Below the pieces are notes generated by a model, which had not been told where the DNA came from, did no database searches, and worked only from the letters and a program-made list of their open reading frames with translations. Shown here one piece after another: positions 55,611 through 64,000 of a DNA stretch of 64,000 bases (within the stretch, counting starts at the first letter, position 1; the number at the start of each line of letters is the position of its first letter). The position numbers and the translations under genes were made by a program. Location of the stretch: contig JAVMKO010000010.1 in the NCBI GenBank assembly GCA_032164245.1, positions 47,266,848 through 47,330,847 of the forward strand, given 5' to 3'. This DNA is from Sternotherus odoratus. Lineage: Eukaryota > Chordata > Testudines > Kinosternidae.

Positions 55611-56934
55611 TCCATTTATCCCTATGGGAAAGAAGAGTAAGAATTAATCAATAAGTCAAACACCTCTAACTCAGAAAATACTGTTTCTGCATCTGAATAT
55701 GTTAGACACAGATTGTTTTTAAGTGTATAACTTCAGTTTGGCACCAGCTTCCAGTTCCTTCATTCGCCAAGTTCCTCCCCTCAGTTGTTTTACTTCTATA
55801 CAAACTATATAAATAGCTGATCTTGTGTTCTGATTTAATCACTGGCTCTTTGTTTGATGACACCCTCGGATGGGTTGCTTCAAGGGGTAAGCTACCTACT
55901 GTGCCAGCAATCTGTCCTGAGATACTCACCACGCTTCAGATACTAGTGTCATCTGATTTCCATTTGCTTTTCATTTCCAGCTTTCTGCTCTGGGCTGATT
56001 AAATGGTGTGTCTGATTCAGATTGCCTGAGAACCTGTGAGCACTCAGATTCTGTTCACTGAGACAACAGATGATAAAAACAGGAGTTGTTCTGCTTCCTT
56101 AATTAAACCTAAACAGCAGTGATAAGCGCAGTACAAATTATCAGGAGGATATGAGTAGATGGAATGGTCTAATCTCTGTTTTCTGTAAAATATTGTATTG
56201 TCACTGATTCCCAAGGTTCTTTTGGGGAGTGGGGGGAGGGTTGTTTCTGCAGCAGTATTTAAAGAGAGGTGGAAACATTTTCATCTATGGGATTTATTCA
56301 CAGAAGCATTTCAAAATTAACAAGAATTAATTTTGTGCTGTAAGGTTCTGCTATCATATATTATCATGTGTATAGTTATGTAATTTGAGATTTTCAAAGA
56401 AGCCCAAATGAATTGGGTGCCTGCCTCTTGGATCCTTTGTAACCCCCAACTTTAAATGTTGCAATTATTCAAATGTTGCTATTTGATTCAAATTAAGACT
56501 TGCTAGAGGGTCTGTGCTGTTTCATGCTAGTTTTCCAAAACTAGGTTAAATCCTGAAATCCTTATTAAAAACAAACAAACTCCCAAATGACGTCAAGACT
56601 AGTGAGGGTGTCAGTTCTTTTGAGGTTTGAGGTCTATGCCAGTTCTTTTGAGGTCTATGCCAGTTCTTTTGAGGTTTGCTCAGCTCTCATTTAAAGGGCT
56701 TAGCAGCTGAGTTCAGGTAAGCATTGTCTACTTAACCACATTCTTTAATCAGCAGATTAAACTGGAAATATGGGAACAGATTTATCTCACTAGGATCCAT
56801 CTCACTAGGGTCCTGATCCTAAGGCAGGCAGGTCCAGTCGTTAGGGAGTAGACAGTCCTTGAGAGACATGGGTTCAAACCCCTGCGCTGCCACAGACCGC
56901 AAGTCATTTAGGCCCAGATCCTCAAAAGTATTTA

Positions 56935-57110
56935 GGCACCATTGATTTCAAGGGGAGATAGGTGCCTACCTACTGCTGAGCATCTGGGTCTTAGTCTTTC
57001 TGGGCCTCAGTTCCCCATCTGTTTCCTGGGGATAATAGCATGACCCTGCCTCACAATGGTATGTGAAGATAAATACATTAAAAATTGAGAGGTGCTTAGA
57101 TATGAAGGGA
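56935..57110 (+). mobile_element. CORE-type SINE 3' part
   Basis: gggcctcagttccccatctg, ggggataatagcatgaccc and a tail with gaggtgcttagatatgaag. Confidence 0.6.
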
Positions 57111-58223
57111 ATGAGGATGAGAGAAATAGCTAAGAGACTGATCCTGAGCCAGTTCAGGACAATGAGAGCTTTACTATTGTCTTTGATGGGAGCAAGTTTG
57201 GGCCCCACGGCACTTGCTGGTTTTGGTTGGCTCACAGCCTCTCTCCTTGTACTTCCAGCCCTTGGAAAAACCAGGAAGGGAAGGCTTTAGACATGTATAT
57301 GATCCAAACATTTCTGAAACCCATAAAAGCTTTGGGTTTTAAATGGATGAAGATTCAGATGTGTTTTTCATTTTATCCAAACTGATTCACTCACTCTGTG
57401 ATATAAACATCCTAGAAGCACCATCTCTTCTGAGTTTGAGATCTCTGGTGTGGGCTCCAGAAACACCCAGGATGATATCCTGTCCCCACTGAACTCAATG
57501 GGAGCTTTATCACTGCCCTAAATGGGAAGACTATCTCCCTCCTAGTCTTCCCCCATCTCAAAGTGATTGGCATCTACTCTAGTCAGTTACAGACTCATCC
57601 AGTGAAATTTTCATTCATTGGGGAGCATGACTGGTGGGAAGTGGGGGAAGTCCATTAAGGAATAACATGGACTGTTTCATTATCTGGAATAGGTTCATAT
57701 TACTCACTGGGTATGTGCTTTTTGAGCCTTATGCTGCTTTTGATGCACATCAAGGATGAGCTTCATCTGGAGACATAGTACCCTTATCAGTATAACATAT
57801 TTGGCATTAAAACAGTGATTTATATTCTCCCAGCACTGTACTAACCCTAATGAGTTAATTAGGGAAGTGCACAGTCCTTTGAATGGAGGGTCAGAGATAT
57901 CTGAGGCAGGGTGTATAGTTCAGATTCTGGTAAATATATTGGGGGAAGAGTCTGAAGGCATATGCCTACTCATAGGCTTGGGCTGGGAGCTCATTAGCTC
58001 TCCAACTAAACAAGGCTGAGCCTCAGAGAGGAGCTCTCCAAGGGAGCACAGGAATTCGTGCTGGCAATTCAATCCAAAGTGCTCTCAGCAGAACTGAAAG
58101 AATGTGCCTTGCTAGTAGGAATTGTGCTGCTTGAGGTACTATTATCTGGCTAAGCCCTATAGCCGAGGTTCCCTTCCCTATAGTCTCATCTGGACACAGT
58201 AGGATTTTTCACATCTACTGTAC

Positions 58224-58519
58224 CAGGGCCGGCTCCAGGCACCAGCGCAGCAAGCGCATGTCTGGGGTGGCAAATCACAGGTGGCAGTGTACTGGTCACT
58301 GTTAGGGCAGCAGTTAGGCGGCCTTCGGTGTCATGCCTGCAGGAGGTCCCTGGGTGCCACGGATTCGGTAGCATTTTGGTGGCGGGTACACCAAAGCTGC
58401 TGCACCGGTGGACGTCCCGCTGAGAAACCGCCGAATCGGTGGGGCCAGCGGACCTCCATGCCGCCGAAGGACGCCTAACTGCCGCACTTGGGGGGGCAAA
58501 AACCCTAGAGCCGCCCCCG
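58224..58519. mobile_element. short TIR element CAGGGCCGGCTCCAGG
   Basis: Starts CAGGGCCGGCTCCAGG and ends ctagagccgccccc, similar imperfect termini, with inner palindrome (tgccgccgaagg / ccttcggtgtc). A fragment of the same family sits inside the pogo-like element near 30298. Confidence 0.7.
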
Positions 58520-58642
58520 CACGGTGCTATTTTGTGGCTGTGTGTTGTTCCTTACACAGCATAGTTTAAAATGCTGTGAAATGCTATGAAGGCCTGGGCG
58601 AACACCAATTAAATCAGTAAGTAACAATGACTGACCTGGATT

Positions 58643-58924
58643 ATGACTGGCTTTCGTTATTTCAGTTCTGAAAGCCTATCGCCTGATCCAGGCCTTTCAC
58701 TTGAGGAAAGCCCTGACAGTCAGGCCTTATGGATATTTGGAAGTGAAATCAATTTTTCTGAGTACATTCTGCTCCCAGACCCACACGACAGAACTCAAAT
58801 CCAAACCTCTGCTGTCCCTCCAGGCATGCGTCTGCCACAGATGTCAGAGGCGCTCTGTGACTATGGAGAGAGGAGATGCTCTTGTGCCAGTCTGACAGCA
58901 CAAATTGCAACAGTTTCAGGATGA
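58643..58924 (+). other. unexplained open frame, not recognised
   Basis: A 93-codon open frame (ESLSPDPGLSLEESPDSQAL, then a cysteine-bearing end LCDYGERRCSCASL) preceded by ctttcgttatttcag, which looks like a splice acceptor. I recognise no family and no clear donor or partner exons, so it may be a decayed exon or chance. Confidence 0.15.
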
Positions 58925-59273
58925 AGGATGTGATGAATCCACTTTTTATTCACTTGATATAAACCACTAGCTTGAAAAAGAGAAACTTCACATTTTTATT
59001 GCAGAAAAATCAAGCCCATTACTGAACAGACCATATTTCCCTGTGCTGAATCTGGGACATCTGGTAAAATTACTTGTATTCAAGCGAGTTCTATAATAAT
59101 CAATCAGAACTATGCAGTACAAATATTCAAATTAACATCAAGTTGACTGAGCCCCTGTTAAAAAGAAATACTATGAAGTTGGATTATTTTTATTTACCTT
59201 CTTATCTTTAAGGCTTTAGGAGTCACACAGGAGGATGACACGCACACTCCCGTATACCTCTCTCATATGTGCG

Positions 59274-59994
59274 TGTAGCGAGGTCGGTCACTCACCCGGC
59301 GGCGCCCCCGTCTGGTCTTCTTGGGAATTAGCTCTTTCGCCTGCGGAGCGCCCTCTGCCAGCTGCTCCTACTCACTGGCCCGTGCCCCTCCCAGACCCCG
59401 GTGCCCTCTACCTGAGGGTGCTGCACCCCTGGAGAACCCCCCCCTCCCCGAGTCTAGGGGTCCCCTCCCCAGGGAACCCTCCACCCACTATCCCCCAGCT
59501 TGCGTCAGACCTGGCCACTGCTAGTCACCACTTGCCTCTGCTCACTGAGGCCGACTGCAGTCTCATGGCCGCTCATCACAGGCAATGAGGGGTTTGGCCT
59601 GCTGCTTCTACCCAGCCCGGGGCTACCCCCTTGCAAACCCCAGTACCCAGTGGGTCTGGCCTACGCTGGGCTCAGCAGCCTGGGGTCCTCTCTCTAGAGC
59701 TTCCCAGCTCCCTGGCTCCCAGTTGCCTTGCCCCAGCCCTGCCCCCAATTCAGGTACCTTGTTTATAACTCCCAGGGGCCGGGCCAGGCCCTCTCCTTCT
59801 CACAGAGGGAGCCTGTCTTGTCTGTCTGTAGGCCCCTGCCTCTCAGGCTTTTATCCAGGCCTGTGTTTGGGGCGTGGCCTCCCAGCTGCGCCTGCTTCCC
59901 AATCAGCCTGGGAATTAGCAGTCTCCCTGCCACAACCCCTTTCCTGGGCTGCGGGCGGGGGGGGGGGGGGGGGGAGCGGTTGATCACCGCTACA
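59274..59994 (-). mobile_element. solo LTR, copy B
   Basis: Bounded by TGTAGCG and CGCTACA, flanks gtgcg / gtggg (5 bp, one mismatch). Shares blocks with copy A in reverse orientation (ggaattagctc, gcgccctc, gcactatcccc-like). TATA-like GATAAAAG on the minus strand near 59847-59854. A G18 run at 59957-59974. No internal viral region. Confidence 0.85.
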
Positions 59995-61401
59995 GTGGGG
60001 GACACCAACTCTCCCTGCCCAGTGCTCTCTGCCCTCCATGCTTGGCTGGGCCACCCACCTCTCCTGCTACCTGGTAGTGCATCTTCCTGAGGCAACACGT
60101 GGGTGGGGAGCACACAGGGTCACATGCCCTCCTCCCCAGATTTCTGCCTTGATTCACTCCAGAATGTGGCCATTAGCAGCCTTTGAGCACTCTGTGCGAG
60201 GGATAGGATGGGAGCTGCTTCCAGCCACTGGGGGTGGGTGTGGGGGAGAGGAAGGGATGACGTGGTGCATGTCTCTGCAGAACTCATCTCTTCTTTCCCT
60301 CTACTAACACCTCCAGACTGCTGCTGGCCGCCAACATAACCCAGCTGCCTCTGCCTACAGTGTGGGCAGGAAGGGGTTAAGCCCTAAGGATGCATTGTGC
60401 ACCAGGAGGGGCTTCATGGAATCTGGCCAGAGAGGCAGGGGAGGGTGCCTAGGGGACTCAGAGTGGTGGTGGTGGCGGGGGGACGAGGGTGCTAAGCCCC
60501 TGCCCCAGGTATGCTGTAAAGCCTGCAGGTTTGGGGTGGGAACAGGCTAGCTAGAAATCACCCCTCCCCCCAGAGCTTATCTGAGGGGTGGAGAGGATTC
60601 CTGGTGCCAGAGCTGTGCAGGACTTTGGCACATGCAGGGCTCGGTTCCTCCTGGCCAGTGCCCTGGGGCTGGGGGTCTTGAGCTTTTCTGGGGTGCCGAA
60701 CCAGCCCGAGGAAATGGCGGAAGGAAGGAGCCTGTAGCCAAGCTGCTGGGGAGCTGAGCACTCCAACGAGGGGTTGGTTCTCCACACAGTGCTGGGAATG
60801 AGACGTGCCCCAACGGGCCAGATATGGAGGAGCAGGAGGGCTAGGGAGGTGAAGGAGCATAGCAGGGAGAGGACAGCGAGAGGGGACCATGGTGGACAGC
60901 AGAGGAGACACGTAAGTGGCTGCTGCCTGGCCCTGCCTGTACTCGCCGGCTATTGCAGCTCACAATGCACAGCCAGTGCTGGCCAGAAAGAGGATGGGGG
61001 AGAGGGGTCCCTGCTGGCTGAGACTCTGCATGCAATAGGAGCTGCGCTGACTGACCAGCAAGGGGAGTGGCTGGCCCCAGGCACTTCTTTTTTGCCCTGT
61101 CACCAGCCTTGCACACCCATCCCCATCGTCAGCCACTGGACCCACCCCCACTCACCACTGGTACGAGGGTGGCTGGTGAGCTGGGATCTGGCCAGCAGCA
61201 GGAGCCACCAGTACCTATGGGAGGTGGAAAGAGGAAACACAGGACAGTTTGCCCATTTTAAAGGAAAAGTCAGGACACCTGCAAGAGGGCTTAAAAATGG
61301 GACTGTCCCTTTAAAAACAGGACGTCTAGTCACCTTAGCAGAAGTGAATGCATTTCTCTCCAGAATTGTGGGTTCTTTTTTTCAGATGACACATAGTGAA
61401 C
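59995..61401. other. non-coding stretch
   Basis: GC-rich sequence without recognised gene. A long open frame at 60774-61535 crosses repeat pieces, including the MITE fragment near 61295-61335 and the Penelope-like element, and is not believed. Confidence 0.4.
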
Positions 61402-61415
61402 TCTCCCATTTCTTG

Positions 61416-61636
61416 GTAACAAAGTCCTGTGGCACCTTAAAGACTAACTATAAAGTTTTGAAGCATAAGCTTTCGTGGGCTAATACCCACTTCGTTGGAT
61501 GCGAGCAGTGGAAGATCCTACGAAGTGGGTATTAGCCCACGAAAGCTTATGCTTCAAAACTTTATAGTTAGTCTTTAAGGTGCCACAGGACTTTGTTACC
61601 TCTGCTATTCCAGACTAACACGGCTACCTCTCTGAT
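61416..61636. mobile_element. Penelope-like palindromic element, copy 2
   Basis: Arms 61415-61500 and 61515-61600 pair about one axis (sum 123015) with a 14-nt spacer; then the unpaired end cagactaacacggctacc. A perfect 14-bp duplication tctcccatttcttg flanks it (61402-61415 and 61637-61650). Both arms carry hammerhead-like cores: stem II GTGGG..CCCAC, intact GAAA, stem III AGC-TTAT-GCT and U at the cleavage position; the CUGANGA box is damaged (CCAACGA on the minus strand, CCTACGA on the plus). Confidence 0.87.
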
Positions 61637-62828
61637 TCTCCCATTTCTTGTGAAATTGGCTCACTATCATTTGTCTGTTAAGAAGTATGTGTGTTTGTTG
61701 TGCAGGCTATGTAAGATTGATGGTGTCCTTAGCTAGCCATTTCCTGGCTGTTAGGAGTTTGGTTTTGTAGCCATGTTGTCGGTAACTATGCTGCTGTTTC
61801 TTAGGCAGGAGGCAAACTTGACTCATCCTGTGCAGTGGAGTTCAGGAAGTAGATCAGACAGCCGCATAAGCAGAAGTCAGGGCATTGCAAGATGTCAATT
61901 GATGAACTGTTTGGACTATTGTTCCAAGTGTCTCCCATTCACATTGCCAGAGTGGAGTCTACATAGTTGGTTAGTTTCATTCAGGGCTGGAAGCAAAGGA
62001 GAATACTGCATCTAGGTGAAACTGAAGGGTGAATGTAGGTTGCACTCTGTAATTACCTAAACTGGAATTTTGCCAAGACACTGGGGTAACACTTCTGGTC
62101 TTATGCACTGTTAGTTCTTTAATAACCATAGTTTTCCTTCTTATCCAGAAGACATCACCTCTGGCACCAAAGTGCCTCTTAACACCTGTTCCATACTCAT
62201 TTAGAGAAGAAAGCACCACCTACTAAATCATCTGCACTAGCTAAGTGTTCTTTTAAAATACTGAATTTGCCCATTCTTGCTTACGTTCTGAGATCTGATC
62301 ATAGCCCCGTGTGTAAGGGCAAGAGGCTGCTCTTGAAATCTACAGGGGTTAATAGCCTCTTATGAAACTAGACTGGAAGAACTAACTCTTAAAAGAGGTT
62401 GAAAATACTCAGATATTCTTTCTGTTCTTTCTAATCAATCTGTTAATTTTGCAGTTTACTTTTCCCCCCTGAGTAATTGCCTAAGTGCTTGAATATTAAG
62501 TATTGCATGGGGTATTATTAAAAATCAGCTGTTGTGTTTTTAAAGATACAAAGATTATATAACTTTGAAATACGTACAGTGAGTATTGTTAAAACGGCAG
62601 TTTGTTCACACCAGACAAATAATAGAAGGCTGCCCATTAGAAGAGTTCTCTAGTGACTCAATCTAAGTGCATCTCAAATATAACCTTCCCCCACAAGTCA
62701 TGATTAGCTAAGTACTAAAATAATTATATTTGTGTGCAGGTAAAGGAAAGCTGAGTCAGGCCTACTTATCCCACTCTGGCCCTCTTTATTTTGCAATGTC
62801 AACTTTGTACAGTAATTACTCTGTAAGC
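61637..62828. other. non-coding AT-rich stretch
   Basis: I see no gene, RNA or clear repeat here. Confidence 0.4.
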
Positions 62829-63651
62829 CAGGGGTGTCCAAACTTTTTGGAAAGAGGGCCAGATTTGGTAAGGCGAAGATGTGTGAGGGCCGAGCCTCCC
62901 CCGGCCGCGCTCTCCTTCCCTCCCCCCCTCCAGCCGCGCTTTCGCTCTTCTTCCCTCCCCCCCCTCCAGCCGTGCTCTCGCTCTTCTTCCCTCCCCCCCC
63001 CTCCAGCCGTGCTCTCGCTCTTCTTCCCTCCCCCCCTCCAGCCGTGCTCTCGCTCTTCTTCCCTCCCCCCCTCCAGCCGTGCTCTCACTCTTCTTCCTTC
63101 CCTCCCCCCTCCAGCCGTGCTCTCGCTCTTCTTCCCTCCCCCCTCCAGCCGTGCTCTCGCTCTTCTTCCCTCCCCCCTCCAGCCATGCTCTCGCTCTTCT
63201 TCCCTCCCCCCCCAGCCGTGCTCTCGCTCTTCTTCCCTCCCCCCCCTCCGGCCGTGCTCTCACTCCCCCCCTCCCCCGGCTTGCCTTGCCTCACCTCGCC
63301 TCGTGCCCCGGCCCCGGCTCCGACTCCACTCTTCTCCGCCGGCTCCGCCTCGCTTCGCCTCGTGCCCTGGCCCCGACTCTGCTCTTCTCCGCCGGCTCCG
63401 CCTCGCTTCGCCTCGTGCTCCGGCCCCGGCTCCGCCTCCGCTCTTCTCCCCCGGCTCCGCCTCCGCTCTTCTCCCCCCCCCCACTCGCCTCTTACTGACC
63501 CCGCCCCTCTCCTTCGGCTGCGGCTCCGTGCACTGGTTGGCGACAGTGCTGGCGGGCCGCATATTATTGATTTTAGAAAACAGTCTGCGGGCCGGTGAAA
63601 ATTAGAACACAGGCCTCAATTGGCCCCCGGGCCGGACTTTGGACATGCCTG
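62829..63651. mobile_element. hAT-type element containing a minisatellite
   Basis: Termini CAGGGGTGTCCAAACTTT and right end ggactttggacatgcctg, perfect 8-bp duplication ctgtaagc at 62821-62828 and 63652-63659. The interior holds a minisatellite and then ccggctccgcctcg-type repeats. Confidence 0.92.
62925..63260. repeat. about 33-40 bp minisatellite, roughly nine units
   Basis: Unit ccagccgtgctctcgctctt followed by cttccctccccccct, differing mainly in poly-C length and single changes. It explains the long proline/serine-rich open frames on both strands. Confidence 0.92.
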
Positions 63652-64000
63652 CTGTAAGCTATTCATCACCTAAGGGGCAGGCTGAGCAGCTGAGATTCTG
63701 GCTGAGGGTGGAATACTTATCTAGCTATCTGTTCCTTCCTCAGGGCCTCACTAAGGTTGACTTCAAGACATGGAATTCACTATAGCATTTATGCAATGTC
63801 AGGTGGTTTCTGTCCCCATGACCAATAGAGGATCACAAATAGTACTACTGAAGTTGATCACAAAGGGGGAGATCCTGGCCCCAGTGACATCAATGATCCA
63901 ACTCCCTTTGACGTCACCGGGGTAAGGATTTCACCCAGGAAGTAATCCTAGGTGCTACTATTGTTGCACATCTAATTGTGGTAGCATTTGTCTAACTTCT

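Noticed and set aside
60774..61535. 253-codon plus-strand frame
   Set aside because: Crosses a MITE fragment and the left arm of the Penelope-like element; no recognised domain.
62925..63260. CRISPR-like regular repeats
   Set aside because: Units are contiguous without unique spacers and the genome is vertebrate.
62730..63605. Open frames of 250-290 codons rich in S, L and P
   Set aside because: Produced by the minisatellite inside the hAT-type element; also open on the opposite strand.

Overview
The window is vertebrate nuclear DNA: split genes with GT-AG introns, CpG-island promoter, LINE/SINE/DNA-transposon repeats. The repeat mix (CR1 LINE, abundant hAT-type short elements, Penelope-like palindromes, solo LTRs, CORE-type SINEs) suggests a non-avian reptile, most likely a turtle; the species call is inference.

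Layout. 1-4124: repeat-rich sequence, probably the first large intron or upstream flank of SEC14L5. 4125-26494 (+): fourteen coding exons of SEC14L5, a SEC14-like protein with PRELI/MSF1, CRAL-TRIO and GOLD domains; the exon with the start codon lies outside the window. 26495-33265: SEC14L5 3' UTR and the tail-to-tail interval. 33266-48812 (-): ten exons of NAGPA, the Golgi/lysosomal 'uncovering enzyme' that completes the mannose-6-phosphate tag; its CpG-island promoter lies at about 48450-48960. SEC14L5 next to NAGPA matches the order I know from human chromosome 16p13.3. 49000-64000: repeat-rich flank with one broken class II olfactory receptor gene (54689 to about 55610, -).

The two genes converge and I see no functional link between them. 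NAGPA needs a decision at its last splice junction: the obvious donor and acceptor do not keep the frame, but a tandem donor 4 nt downstream or an acceptor 26 nt downstream do. The default pairing would give a protein cut short before the membrane anchor. SEC14L5 shows a candidate 30-nt, phase-0 microexon.

Mobile DNA is well preserved: four hAT-type elements have perfect 8-bp target duplications, two head-to-head Penelope-like elements carry decayed hammerhead ribozyme cores and 12-14 bp target duplications, one TIR element contains a near-perfect 220-bp-arm GC-rich palindrome, and three LTR copies lack any internal retroviral region.
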